From assembly GCA_021234155.1 (NCBI GenBank), contig JAJEKV010000028.1:6085637-6149636 (forward strand): a stretch of 64,000 nucleotides of DNA, read 5' to 3'. Positions within the stretch are counted from its first letter, which is position 1, and every line of letters starts with the position of its first letter. The DNA comes from Isoetes taiwanensis. Taxonomy: Eukaryota; Streptophyta; Lycopodiopsida; Isoetales; Isoetaceae. A program made the position numbers and the translations under genes. Positions 22,501-34,875 of the stretch are shown in pieces. The notes beneath the pieces are model-generated. The model had not been told where the DNA came from. It searched no databases and saw only the letters and a list, made by a program, of their open reading frames with translations.

Positions 22501-23763
22501 GTGTTTCCTTGGGTAGTTGTTGACACATTAACCAGCAAAGGTCTATTTTGCAGATTCTTCATGTGCTGCCAAATGTTGAATACTTGTAGTGCTATTGTGT
22601 CTTTGTCTGAATTCTCATAATTGGAGCCGGGTAGACTGCATTATACAGCCCCCCCCTCCAACGTGGCACAATCCCAGCCCTCCAATCCAAGCCTGGAGGG
22701 CCAGATATCAGCGACACAAGGGGAGGGGGCTGTATAATGCAGTCGTCCCCTGGAGCCTTTAAAGAAGAGATCTACATAAACCTTCTCATAATGTGATACC
22801 TTTGCAGTCTATCCTCGAAAGCAAGGAAGAGCTTATCACATCACTTCGAGATGAGAACAGAAGAATATCTAGCCTGTTGGTTGAGGCAGCAAAATCCCAT
22901 GATGTAAGCAGCAAGGGCCACTTCTGCAATTATTGCTTCTACTGTCTTCCATTTCGACTTCTTGGATCTATGTGCATTTGCAGGCCTTAAAGATTGCAGA
23001 ACAGAGAATTGAGCATCTATCTGCGCATGTTGATTCCTTGGAAGGGGAGATAGAGATGCGAGATAATTTGCTTAATGAAATAAAGGAAGAAGCACTTCAG
23101 ACTACAGAGGCTCTTAAGCTTGCTGCCAAGATAAAGCAGGTATAAATAAACTCCTCATTTTCGGTTTCGAAAATTTGTCTACGAACTCTATGTTTTATGC
23201 CTGTCGCCTTTACAGGAACTAAATATCTACAAGGAAAAAGAATTGCAGCTAAGTCAAGAACTTGAGAGCAAGGAGCAGATTTTGAAGGAATTAAGTCAGG
23301 AAATACTAGAAAATAGTCGCGCTGTCAGAGCGGAATCGGTAAAAAGCAAGAATAATTACACATTCTTTAGCAGGCACTCTTCATTAACAATGAGTTCAAC
23401 TGTGATAGATGGTACGTCAGCTGGAGAAGTCAATGCATGAAGTGAATATGGAACTTGAAATTCTTAGGAAAGGCATCCAAGCAAGAGATGAAGCAATTAA
23501 GTTAATGAAGGATGAGTTAGACCGGAACATTGAGGTTCTTAATCAGGCGAGTGGTACACGCCAGGCAAGTTATCTGATACATGCATCTTCGGATAGTCAC
23601 CTTTGCAGTCTCTTCTTTAAACTCACAATCCATTTTCTGTACATTGCAGTTGATTCGAAGCCTCCAAGATCAATTAGAAAGTTTACAGGAAGAGATAAGT
23701 AGAAAAGACGCTATGCTAGCAAAAGTTGGCTTTGGTCTATCAGACAACTTACTCATTTCTTGA
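19516..23763 (+). CDS. Multi-exon coiled-coil protein (copy A)
   Basis: A spliced gene inferred from exon-intron borders in consistent phase: 19516-19784, 20050-20113, 20683-20808, 21164-21310, 21501-21647, 21729-21898, 22808-22903, 22984-23139, 23216-23338, 23421-23564 and 23650-23763. The sum is about 518 residues. From residue ~150 onward the protein is almost continuous heptad coiled coil rich in E, K, L and Q (for example ELTSQVENLEKALKAEE). The first exon is Ser/Lys/Arg-rich with few acids and might be a targeting sequence, but its start is uncertain. Exon 6 lacks one A near 21,735 relative to copy B, shifting the frame. No family is recognised; a structural or tethering role is only a guess. 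Confidence 0.65.
20208..20308. repeat. 59-bp-period intronic tandem repeat
   Basis: Two 42-bp units (20208-20249 and 20267-20308) differ at one base, both containing gatgttctgtaacgttattt. They lie in intron 2 of the coiled-coil gene and recur in copy B near 37,258-37,360. Confidence 0.85.
22634..22744. mobile_element. Short foldback MITE in intron
   Basis: A 111-bp hairpin: gactgcattatacagccccc at 22634 and its inverted partner ggggctgtataatgcagtc ending at 22744, with a GC-rich centre that itself pairs partly (ccctccaatcc against gcctggaggg). It sits in the intron before the 22808 exon. Copy B has the same hairpin at about 39,674-39,780. No target-site duplication is clear. Confidence 0.7.
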
Positions 23764-24508
23764 TTTTCTGACTTCGATCGCCTACCAGATCTGTTCAAAC
23801 AGGGCCTTGTACAGGTTGCCTTAAAACTCAAATTTGCTGTCTGTGACAAAGACGAACATATCAGCTGCAGCTGTTTTCTGAAGCTTCTTGCACTTCTTTT
23901 TGTACAGGAATAAACAGTGACCTTGCACTTCTATTATGTGATGAAAAGAAGCTATTTTAGCTGTGTCAATTTTGAGAATTTCTCAATGTTTCTAACTCTT
24001 TCTTGTAATATAAGTATTTATAATCCCTTGCCTAAAGTTGAAACGTCAACTACATCCATTTTAAGGATGTTGTTGCCTGTTAAGTGAAAGAAATATGAAA
24101 TAATTAAGATTGACAAAACTTTTGGATCATTCTTTAAAATCGTAATTAAAAACATGAAAATTAGTTGCTGTATTACTCATTAAATAATCAACAGCTGGAC
24201 AGCACACATTTGGGCACTCTTTCACCGACTTAAAGAGCAAACTGGTCTGCAAATTCAGATATGGAACAGTAACCTGTTGTCGTACATTATTGCTCACCTG
24301 CGCTTAAATAGTTTGGTTTTATGGTTGATTAGGAGTGCTAGAAAGGAATAAGATGAAATCTTTGCGCTGGCAGCAACACATGTTATAGCGGCAAAATCAA
24401 GAATCAACTTGCAAAAAGGTGCTTGTTGGAACGAAGAAGATTATGCTTCTGGAAAGTAAGGAAAAATGAGAATTGCATGTTATCAAAGTTAATGTGGTCA
24501 AGAACACA

Positions 24509-24611
24509 TATATACAACACATATATAGATAGATAATAGCGTTACCAGAATTTGTTAATCTTATATACAACACATATATAGATAGATAGATAATAGCGTT
24601 ACCAGAATTTG
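24509..24611. repeat. ~53-bp tandem duplication with GATA microsatellite
   Basis: Two units beginning tatatacaacacatatatag (24509 and 24562), each running through a gataga tract to tagcgttaccagaatttg. The second has one extra gata unit. It lies between the coiled-coil gene and PRP22, and recurs in copy B near 41,530-41,635. Confidence 0.85.
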
Positions 24612-25014
24612 TGATTTTGCAATTGTGTCTGTAATTATTTGTAAATGTACTTATTCACTTCAATGGTCTAGGGAGACGTTCAATATAGTTTGTATTAAGA
24701 ACAAGTGATTCTGCATTCTTCAAATTTTAATCCACTTCATTGCAACGTTATTAAGGTTAGATTTTTTTTGAGAAATGTTGCAATTCAAGGTTTCAAGAAG
24801 ACTTCACATTGCGAATGGAAATCAGGTTATTTACGATGTATTTTGCATATACGTGATAAGTCATTCAAAATTGATCACCTCGCGTCCATCCCTTTAAAAG
24901 GTTTGTTCGCCTTTTTTGACAAATATTAGTGATATCGGGGCCGTGTATCCTTCCATACCAATTTTAGGGCTTTCTTGAGTTAACTCTTTTGCAGGAGGAC
25001 ATAGTGGTTCCGCT

Positions 25015-28000
25015 ATGGAGTCATTAAGTGATTTGGAGTACCTGTCTCTCGTTTCTAAGGTATGTGTCGAGCTTGAAAATCACATAGGCTGCAGCGACAA
25101 GACGTTAGCAGAATTCATAATAGATCTTGCTCGCAAAAGCGATTCAGACGAAGCGTTTGGCACATCCTTGAAGGAAAATGGAGCCGAAATGCCAGATTAT
25201 TTCGTTAAGACCCTGTTCACTATTATCCATGCCATTCTTCCCAAGAGCAAGAAAGAAAAGGGAAAATCTTCAAAAGGAGATGAGAAGAAGGCAACCTTTC
25301 CTGGGCTTGCGGTTCCTGATAACAAAGAGCGAATTCGAGAAATGGAAGAGGAGCTTGATATTGATGGAAAAATAGATAATGGAAAGGGAAAGCATGATAA
25401 GGACCACCGAGATGATAGAAAAAGACGTGATACAAGAGACAGAAGAGAGGAAGGTAGAAGGCATGATAGAAATGGAGAGTATGAATCTACTAGTTATAAT
25501 CGAAGGCACGAAGATGACGATGATCGCAGCGGTAGGCATGGCTACAGAGACAAAGATGGGGATAGAGGAAAAGGAAGAGATCGAGATGACAATAGGCACA
25601 CTGGTAGAGATCACAGGGACAGGGATAGAGACAATAGAAGAGGCAAAAGCAAGGATAGGGAAGATGGGAGGGAAAGGGATAACTGGGGTAGAGATGGTGA
25701 CCGCACAAATGGTCACAGGATTGAAGCAAAAGAAAATAGGCGTTCTAGGTCTCCTGGTTCGGATGAACCTGAACTTTATGGAATCTACCGTGGCAAAGTT
25801 TCTAGAATAATGCAATGTGGTTGCTTTGTACAATTGCAAGGCTTTTGGAGCAGAAAGGAGGGGCTAGTTCACGTTTCGCAAATTGCATCCAGGAGAATAG
25901 TTCATGCAAAAGATGCAGTTGAAAGGGATCAGGAAGTCTGGGTGAAAGTTATTTCTTTATCAGGGCAAAAAATGAGTTTATCAATGCGGGATGTGGACCA
26001 ACAAACAGGACAGGATCTCTTGCCCTTGAAGAAGCCAATAGCAGACTTTAATGATGATGAAACATTTAGGGCTAATCCATCAAGCATGAGTCAGGTGCCT
26101 GTTACCAGGAAAGGGCTATCTGGAATTACAATAGTCGAGGAAGATGACAATTCATCCTCTCGAAGGCCCATGAAGAGAATGAGTTCCCCTGAAAAGTGGG
26201 AGGCTAAACAGCTGATTGCATCTGGTGTTTTAGATGTTAGGGATTATCCAATGTATGATGATGATGGTGGAGGATTGCTTTATCAGGATGAAGGTACAGA
26301 AGAAGAGCTTGAAATTGAACTTAATGAGGATGAACCAGCATTCTTGAGAGGCCAGACCAGGTACTCCATTGATATGTCACCTGTCAAGATTGTAAAGAAC
26401 CCTGATGGGTCATTACAACGAGCAGCTATGACACAGTCTGCACTTGCAAAAGAAAGGAGAGAATTGAGAGAGCAGCAACAGAGAACTATGCTTGATTCAA
26501 TACCTAAGGATTTGAACAGGCCATGGGAGGATCCTATGCCTGAGACAGGAGAAAGGCATCTTGCGCAAGAGTTACGAGGCGTTGGGTTGTCGGCATATGA
26601 CATGCCTGATTGGAAGAAAGACGCCTTTGGGAAGGCTCCTTCATTTGGACAGCGATCTAAACAGTCTTTACAGGAGCAAAGGCAGAGCTTGCCCATTTAT
26701 AAGCTGAAAAATGAACTTGTCCAGGCTGTGAAAGACAACCAAGTCTTGGTTGTAATTGGAGAAACAGGTTCAGGAAAGACAACCCAGATGACCCAATATC
26801 TGGCAGAGGCAGGCTATACAACAAGAGGAAAGATTGGTTGCACTCAACCTCGAAGAGTAGCTGCCATGTCTGTTGCAAAAAGGGTAGCAGAGGAATTTGG
26901 ATGCCGATTGGGTGAAGAGGTTGGTTATGCAATACGTTTTGAAGATTGCACCGGGCCTGAAACTGTTATCAAGTACATGACAGATGGTATGCTCCTGCGA
27001 GAAATACTGGTTGATGAGAACCTGATCCAATATTCAGTTATCATGCTTGATGAGGCTCATGAAAGAACTATTCATACTGATGTTCTCTTTGGTCTATTAA
27101 AAGGTTTAGTGAGGAGGCGACCTGACTTGCGTTTGATTGTAACATCTGCAACATTAGATGCAGAAAAGTTCTCTGGTTATTTTTTTGATTGTAACATTTT
27201 TACTATTCCAGGAAGATCATACCCTGTAGAAATTCTTTACACCAAACAACCAGAGACTGACTATTTGGATGCTGCACTAATTACTGTCATGCAAATACAC
27301 TTGACAGAACCTGAAGGTGATGTTCTCCTTTTCTTAACAGGGCAAGAAGAGATTGATACTGCATGTCAGATTTTGTATGAAAGGATGAAGGGGCTGGGGC
27401 CAAATGTGCCGGAACTGATTATATTGCCTGTGTATAGTGCGTTGCCTAGTGAGATCCAAACCCGGATCTTTGAACCTGCTCCATTAGGAACAAGGAAGGT
27501 GGTAGTAGCTACAAACATTGCTGAAGCTTCATTGACTATTGATGGGATTTACTATGTCGTTGATCCTGGTTTTGCAAAACAGAAGGTTTACAATCCAAAA
27601 CTTGGGTTGGACTCACTTGTCATTACTCCAATTTCTCAAGCATCTGCAAAACAAAGGGCAGGACGTGCTGGTCGTACTGGGCCTGGAAAATGTTACCGAC
27701 TTTATACGGAGAGTGCATTCTGGAACGAAATGTTGCCCACAACTGTTCCTGAAATTCAGAGAATCAATCTTGGGATGACAGTGCTCACAATGAAAGCTAT
27801 GGGCATAAATGACCTCCTTTCATTTGACTTCATGGATCCTCCTCCTCCACAGGCTCTTATTTCTGCAATGGAGCAACTTTACAGTTTACAGGCACTGGAT
27901 GAAGAAGGTTTATTGACAAAGTTGGGAAGAAAGATGGCTGAATTCCCATTGGATCCACCATTGTCAAAGATGCTGTTGGCCAGTGTTGATCTGGGTTGCA

Positions 28001-28738
28001 GTGATGAGATTCTTACCATTATTTCAATGCTGCAGGCTCAGAATATTTTCTACCGTCCTCGCGAGAAACAAGCACAAGCCGACCAGAAAAGGGCCAAATT
28101 TTTTTCAACAAGGGGGGATCACCTGACGCTGCTTGCAGTTTATGAAGCTTGGAAGGCAAAAAATTTCTCTGGTCCTTGGTGTTTTGAGAATTTTGTACAG
28201 TCAAGGTCATTGAGGAGGGCACAAGATGTTCGAAAACAGCTGCTTACAATAATGGATAGGTAGGCTAGCAATAGAAGATGTGCATGGCCTTCCATGTTTC
28301 TTTGTTTTCAAATCAGATCTAATTACATCCTTTTTCTTGCTGCAGGTACAAACTTGATGTTGTTACTGCTGGGAAGAACTTTAATAAGATCAGGAAAGCA
28401 ATTTTGCGAGGTTTTTCTTCCATGCAGGTCGGAAGGATCCCCAAGAAGGATATCGCACACTAGTGGAAAATCAACCGGTGTACATCCATCCTAGTAGCGC
28501 ATTATTCCAAAGACAACCTGATTGGGTGATTTATCATGAGCTTGTTATGACCACCAAGGAGTATATGCGGGAAGTTACCCTTGTCGATCCGAAATGGCTT
28601 GTTGAACTGGCACCAAGTTTCTTTAAGGTGGCTGATCCGACCAAGCTCAGCAAGCGAAAGCGCCAAGAGAGAATAGAACCATTGTATGATAGATACCATG
28701 AACCAAATTCATGGCGTTTAAGCAAGCGCCGTGGTTGA
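25015..28738 (+). CDS. PRP22: PRP22-type DEAH-box pre-mRNA splicing helicase (copy A)
   Basis: An ATP-dependent RNA helicase that releases spliced mRNA from the spliceosome. Exon 1 is 25015-28259, exon 2 28346-28738, with a GT-AG intron splitting an Arg codon after LLTIMD. Domains: helical N-terminus (1-90), Arg/Asp-rich RD/RS-like region (95-240), S1 RNA-binding domain (~250-325), Walker [11 protein letters not shown] (582-591), DEAH (679-682), SAT (711-713), QRAGRAGR (880-887), then HA2 and OB-fold. The upstream ttttgcag suggests a 5' UTR intron. Oddities: residues near 28,098-28,120 read FFSTRGDH where copy B has FFQPEGDH, and exon 2 has a one-base net deletion at 28,400-28,416 that shifts the frame. 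The frame is open again from about 28,463. Confidence 0.95.
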
Positions 28739-29122
28739 TCTTTGCCTTCTATGGAGACACCTATTTGACACTCTTGCGGGTATTTAATTCTGTAATACCA
28801 TATGATGCTTTGGTCACGTGTACTTTGATTATTATATCTGATATCATTTCCGGCTGGACATAGCAATACCTTACGTGTTTTATCATTTCCTGCTGAACAT
28901 AGCAAAATACTTTATGTGATATCTTTAATCTTACGTGTTTTATTTGCAACAAGCATGTCACTGAGTGACAAATCAGAAATAAGATACCACCATGACTTGG
29001 GAAACACTGATACTCGAGAGTTTTGCATGCATATGAGGATTCACTTGGATGTTGGTGTCTCGATTTTCATTCCATTTTAAACTGCACAAATGTAGTATAG
29101 CCCCCTGCTGAAATGTTTGCAG
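28739..29122. other. Spacer between PRP22 and methyltransferase exons
   Basis: About 385 bases with no exon recognised. Two imperfect internal repeats (atcatttcc.gctg.acatagcaa, then tacgtgtttta) lie at about 28,840-28,945. The upstream exons expected for the methyltransferase are absent here. Confidence 0.5.
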
Positions 29123-29776
29123 GAAGGTTATATTGGTCTGCGTAGATGCTGCAAGATTACCATTTGGAAGATGCTCATTTTCAGCCATCCATGCAGGTGC
29201 AGCAATACATTGCTGGCCTCTTATGACTGCTGTAAGTATATAATACTTAATTTTGCTATGATAAGATTTGCCAAATTTCTAATCTGACTCACCTGTATGC
29301 AGGTTGCCGAAGTGACTAGGGTTCTCAGGCCTGGAGGAATTTATGTTGCTACCACATATGTCGTTGAAAAGCCACCTCTAGAATGGGCTGGCATTGTCAA
29401 TCCTATACGACAGGTAACATTATCCAATGAAATATGGCATAAAAGTATTCTGGAAAGGAATGAAATATGACCAAATATATGACAAGAATTATTAAAGGCA
29501 TATAGGAAGATGTGGTGTTTGTTATAATAGTGTAAGAAAATCGATTAGTCAAGTACTCAACCATTACTCTTTATGTCTGTATGCTAATGGCTTCTTGCTT
29601 ACTATATTAACATGGCATAAGTCTATATCTTATTACAGTCGGTGGCACAACTTCAAATAGGTGCAAAGTTGTGGACAGAAGAGGAGTTGAAGGACATTGT
29701 AGAATCATGCAGTCTTACAGAGTGGAAAAGCATCCAGAGAGGCCAATTTATACTTTTCTCTGTTGTGAAGCGCTAG
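29123..29776 (+). pseudogene. C-terminal exons of a SAM-dependent methyltransferase (copy A)
   Basis: Three phase-compatible exons: 29123-29231, 29303-29413 and 29639-29776. They encode VDAARLPFG, AIHAGAAIHCWPLMTA, then VAEVTRVLRPGGIYVATT, and finish ILFSVVKR. This matches the C-terminal half of plant methyltransferase-11 proteins of the At1g78140/At2g41040 type (from family knowledge). The N-terminal half with the glycine-rich SAM-binding motif I is not found upstream, where PRP22 ends 385 bases away. The piece is probably a truncated copy, unless distant exons exist. All splice sites are canonical. Confidence 0.75.
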
Positions 29777-31500
29777 GATGTAAAGTTTACTGCTCATTGG
29801 GAATGTTTGTACAGTAAAAGTAGTTATATGTTTGGTGTTGTGTTCTTTCCAATGCAACTGTACAGAGAACGTTTTAAGTAATGTAGCAGATTGAATGGTT
29901 ATTATACTACAAACTTAAATTGATTTGTATGCTCACTTCATTTTCATATACTGAAAACCTAAAAGAAAACAATAGCAGGCCATAAACTTTATACGAAGGA
30001 CGGACCTCCTATATCTTGAGATGCCTCGACCCTGTGCTGCCATCGCTGCCAGGCTAATTAGGCTGACTTAGTTTTTTTCCCATCCTTTTTAATGCTAGCG
30101 CAATACAGAAATCAAAATCTAAACCACATACATTGGATCTTATCTGCTACCATAGAACATACACACAAAACCATGAAACCAAATCAAAGACAAGTCATGA
30201 AGATGAGCGCTAAGTAAAGGTAGAGAGCTCTAGCTCCTCTACATCACATCAATCTGCTTATGGTTTTGAGTGAAGATGTATGTTTCCTTGTAGATGGCTT
30301 TGGTTATTAAAATCGAGACAAAGCTCAACCGTGCTCCATACAAGCCAGCCATAAGACAATTCAATAGTTCAAATTCCCACCACACTCTACTTGAGAAACA
30401 AATGCTGGCAACCACCAGAACCATCAAGGATCATAAATTCTTTGAACCCCAACATCCGGTTTATGCTCTAACATCCAGTACAAGTTGGCATAGTAGGATT
30501 GATGATGAGCAAGTTCTCATGAATAACATTGTAGTTAATGAAATTTCCCTGTCACTTGCAAGAAGCTGTTCGATGTCACCCTCCTCCCCACTGAAAGAAA
30601 TGTGAAATAGTTATGGCAAATCCATCTTATGGTTGTCAATGGTCAAGTAATGAAATGCCCTTTAAAATTCCCCTTCACAAGAGACCCGAAAATTTAGAAG
30701 AATCTATCATTAAAGGAGATCTCTATTTTGGATTAGCCACTCCACCACTATCATTATACCTCCATATCTCTTACCGTACCTTTGAATAGGTTTGGCCTTT
30801 AGGAATAACCACTCCACTGCTATCATAATGCCTCCCTTACTTTTGAAATGTCTTATGCAATCCTCAATGGTAGGTACATTAGTAGCTAGAAAAGCTTTTT
30901 AAATGTCACATAAAAATAGCCACCTTATAGCCTTTGAATGGAGGAAATATTGTTGGGAAGGACCACAACGATCAAACTTGGAAATTCCCTGATCTTGTCA
31001 TCTTAATGAATCCAAGGTGTCATAAAGAATTCAAGTTCTTACTATCCAGAATGATCACCTCATCTTTAGGCACGACATACAACTCTTATCAATACCACAT
31101 TTTTGTAGTGCTGTAGTGGAAGTAATATTCTAAAAGCATACCTTAAGAGCAATACAATTTTGTATCCTTCAAAGCCTTAGAAAGTAGCATACATTCAAAT
31201 GGTTTGACATACCTAGCAATGCAGAGATTCAACTTCAAACTATCGCAAGCCCACGAGCAAAATACAAGGATAATACAAATAAAAATTTCAACCAATATGA
31301 TATAATTGGAAAAGAATATGTAAAAGACCCCAAGAGGCCGTAATCAAGAATTGATACCTTTATTTGCATGTCCTCAAGTAGGTGGGTTTTGCTCGCCACG
31401 ATAGGACCTTGACAGAAAGCATTTTGTTCCGGAGGCCCATATGATATTATCGCGATGTGATGTGATATTATATCTCTCATATGTGGTATGTCTATAGAAG
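29777..31500. other. Intergenic, nothing recognised
   Basis: AT-rich sequence. A 103-codon plus-strand ORF at 30294-30605 is preserved in copy B (47318-47629) but shows no domain, and its conservation is explained by the duplication itself. Confidence 0.4.
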
Positions 31501-31519
31501 AAAATCAAGTGATCAGGTA

Positions 31520-31745
31520 TGGAAATGGGTTTGGAAGGGTCACCTTGCCACCAAATATATCTACATTGTTGTGGCAAGTTTTGCATAGTGGTCAGGGGTA
31601 AGCAAGTTCATGCATGACATTTCATCAACATGTCCAATGTGCAGTCAAGCGCAGGAGACGATCGAGCATTGCTTCATCCAATGCGGGCAAATTCGTTCAA
31701 TGTGGATTGATTTGAGGAAAGTATCCTTGTTAGATTGGAGATTTT
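31520..31745 (+). pseudogene. LINE zf-RVT relic (copy A)
   Basis: A plus-strand stretch translates as STCPMCSQAQETIEHCFIQC, the Cys-Cys-His-Cys pattern of the reverse-transcriptase zinc-binding domain, followed by MWIDLR. Upstream frames are broken. It is a small remnant of a plus-strand LINE. In copy B (about 48,545-48,780) the CSQAQE part is scrambled by indels. Confidence 0.6.
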
Positions 31746-32157
31746 GCTAGGCTTATACCATCATCATAGCAATCTAAGCAAAAAGTTATGGTGAGCTTGT
31801 GTAAAAGGTGGATGGTATGGCTGATTTGGAAGAGAGGGATGTGACGTTCCCATCCATTATATGCCTTGTATAGATACAAGTAACGTATAATACATGGCTT
31901 AGTTACAAATACATCACTATACCATAGACGTCGCACTACAGTATATGCTATTAAGTAGTATCATGGGGTAGTACACTAACCTTAGGCAGATTTATTAACA
32001 TGAGGGGGGAGGGGGGTATGTAGGCACCACGTGGCACCAATCGGTTGGCCAAGTTGAACTATGTGTAGCCAGCCCAATTCCATTAACTATAAAACCCAAG
32101 GCGGTATCCAAATCTAGGGAGAAAACCTAGCTATGTTAATTTAATTGTTATTAATTA

Positions 32158-34515
32158 TAAGAAATTTATCGCAGCGGCCAAGTCGCCGCGAATATTTCTC
32201 TAGTTCCAAACCTACTTAGTAATGTATTTGTCAGTCTAGAATGATATAAAAGGGGTAGTCTATAATGATATAAAAGGGGTTCTTGAACATGTAATATCTC
32301 AACTTGCAACTCTCACTATGATATATAGGATGCCTTGACGATTATTTATAACTATGCATAGTTGAACAAAACCAATAAATTTGAATCTTGATATTCAGAT
32401 AACACATCTATTTTATCTCATCTCGTACATAGTTTGCAATTATATGGTGCACATGATGTTTTTATAGAAAGTAAATTGTACGTTTTTAACAATAACCTTA
32501 TCAAAACATATGTAAAGCATTCACTTTGATTCTATTCTTCAATATTCCTTGATGCTCCATTGCATGCGTGCCAAATGTCAAAATTTTTTTTGGGGGAACA
32601 TTTTTGCAATTTTGCATTCTTGCATTTATTGAGGAGGAGCCACAGCCACGTGACTCCCCTTCCTCAATCAATCCCCTTCTTGCATTTATTGAGGAGAAGC
32701 CCGCTTACGTAAAACGAGCAAGCGAGGAGGCCGCTTGTTTAGCCGTTACGCATTGCGGGCATGGTTTACCTCCCATTCCTTCTTCTTTTGCATGTTGAAG
32801 CCTTGTGTGTGCAGCAATCTTTGAGTAGGCGGTGTAAAAGATGGGATGCTTTCAAGTTTTGAGCGCATCACGGGGCATTCCCAGATCATAAACTTGAGCT
32901 CGCGATATGCGTGCAGGCCCGAGAAGTGTAATGTGAATGTGGGTTCCGAGTATTTGAGTCCGTGATCGTGGATATGGATGGAAATCTGGTCGAGGTCTCA
33001 ATCATTTTCTAGTGCTTATCCCCGCACATGGTCCGGGATTTTCTATATTTCTAAGAAAAAGCCGACGTTGAGCCTTCGTTTTCTATGGTTTTCAGAGGCC
33101 GGAAGATTCACGCCCCGAGTCGGGCGTTTTCAGACGTAATATTGTAAACTGAAGTCTCGAGAGCCGGAATGGCATAAACGAGCGAACCCATCCTCACAAT
33201 GAAGCTTTGGCTATGGAGATGGCGAAAGCATTGAAGCTCTAGCAACCCTGGCTTTGGAATATGACCCTAAGCCAGTGGGGAGCCGACCGGCCACAAAGAT
33301 AATTATCTTATTGCTTCTCATCAAGGTTGCCTAATCAACTAACTAGGTTTCCTATGCAGGTGAAGCAAAACAAAGGACTACTGTATGCCGTTAGGTGGAT
33401 GCTTGGGATTGCTCTGGTGGGCTCGTAGCATGCATTTTTTAAACATTTCAAATGTATAACATATTCTCTATCTCATATGGAACGGGTAAATAAACCGGTG
33501 GATAATCTCATGGGTTGTACATTTCTTCATCATTAAAATCAATAGATGACTTGAACAGATGTTGTTGATCAACTAGTTCTTGTTCGATTGGTTGAGTCCT
33601 TCTCCTCGTTTTCTTTGATTCGCCCATGGACCATCAACAAAAAAGCTGAAAACCTTCAAATCTATAGCTAAAACATCTCGCCAATTTGAGATTTAATCAC
33701 GACCATTTGGTCAAAAACCAAGCCCGAAAACCATCTAAATCAAGTTTATTAGCTAAAACCTAGGCTTCTGGGCTCAGATTTGATTTTACGATTAGATAAG
33801 TTGTGTGGATTTAGTTGTGTAGATTTAGTGCCCAATTGATGTGTTTGACCGAAGAGTAAGAAAAAGTTGCAAATTCAAGAGCCAAATCTTTAAATTTGGG
33901 ATACTATGGGCTAAAAGCTCAAGATTCGGGTCACCTCGACTCAAAGACAAAAAAGCTAATCGGACATCTCGCGCAATTATTTACAAAACTAGCGGCCACC
34001 GGTCCAGGAAGAAGCCCAAGAAATGGCAGGAAGTTAAGTTCCCTCCAAGAAATTTCCGTCCAAATAAAGCCTAAGTAAAAGGGTCTCCACGAAACTCCGC
34101 TTTTAATGGACCACGCGACTTTTAGTGCATATTCGGGCGGTTTCATCCCCGGAAAATTTCAATCAACATTTCGGGAAGAATGATATTGCCCGTTTGTGCT
34201 TTTCCTAGTTAAGAAGTGATCACTTGAATGAAAGCGACTATAGAAAGCAAGAACCGAGATTCAACCTTGCATAGAGAGAGTTTGTTCTAGTTTGCATGGG
34301 CAAGAGGACACAAGGCAACAATGTGGGTTCAAATCCCGCGTGTCCGACAATTCATAAATGCTACCACGTTTGGTCTCGCACCCTTGTGAATAGAAACCCA
34401 TTATTAAACATGCATTGCATTGACAGTTGAATGTTAATAGTGGGCCAAACCTTAGTGGTCAGAACTAAAGAACGTTGCTGACGCCTTGGTCACGCGAGCA
34501 AGTTTCTTTGTAAAC
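32158..34515. mobile_element. TIR DNA transposon, ~2.36 kb (copy A)
   Basis: The left end (32158-32220, agaaatttatcgcagcggcc through tagttccaaacctacttag) is the inverted complement of the right end (34452-34515). The match extends about 60 bases and has a GC-rich, self-complementary core in otherwise AT-rich DNA. The right end is distorted in this copy and clean in copy B. The interior has no transposase but carries exon-like fragments (see copy B). This is probably a non-autonomous, possibly gene-capturing element. The superfamily is undetermined because no clear target-site duplication is seen. Confidence 0.6.
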
Positions 34516-34744
34516 TAATATATTCTATATTTCAAATTGTTACATATGCGAAAGCCTTCCATATATCATGATGGAATAGAATTTTTGTTTGTCGTGCTCT
34601 TAAATTGACCTCACAACCATATGAACTTTTAAATCAAGTACAAAATTAAAATGGTTCTTTCTATATCTATCTGAAGAAATTAAGAGTGTAAATGCAATAG
34701 GAATGTAATGAGTCGGTGTATCCTTTAAGGTTGTGCAAGTTTGC

Positions 34745-34875
34745 AAACTTTTGCAGAACAATTCAATGGTAAGCCAAATAACACGCCGGATGAGGTGGCG
34801 AAGTTGATTGCCTTCACTAACTTTTGTAGAACAATTCAATGGCAAGCCAAATAACATGTTGGATGAGGTGGCCTC
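34745..34875. repeat. Tandem duplication next to TIR element (copy A)
   Basis: Two units of roughly 70 bases share acaattcaatgg.aagccaaa and ggatgaggtggc (about 34,757 and 34,830). The same array is at about 51,785-51,920 in copy B. Confidence 0.7.

Noticed and set aside
25379-25810. 143-codon plus-strand ORF rich in Met/Glu/Gly
   Set aside because: Out-of-frame reading of the same PRP22 repeat-like codons. The correct frame is open over 1,082 codons.
25270-25839. 189-codon minus-strand ORF, and 42167-42862 (231 codons)
   Set aside because: Antisense shadows of the low-complexity Arg/Asp-rich region of PRP22; Ile/Ser/Pro-biased, with no domain.
30294-30605. 103-codon ORF preserved in both copies
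   Set aside because: Preservation follows from the near-identity of the duplication. No domain, no splice sites, no compositional support.
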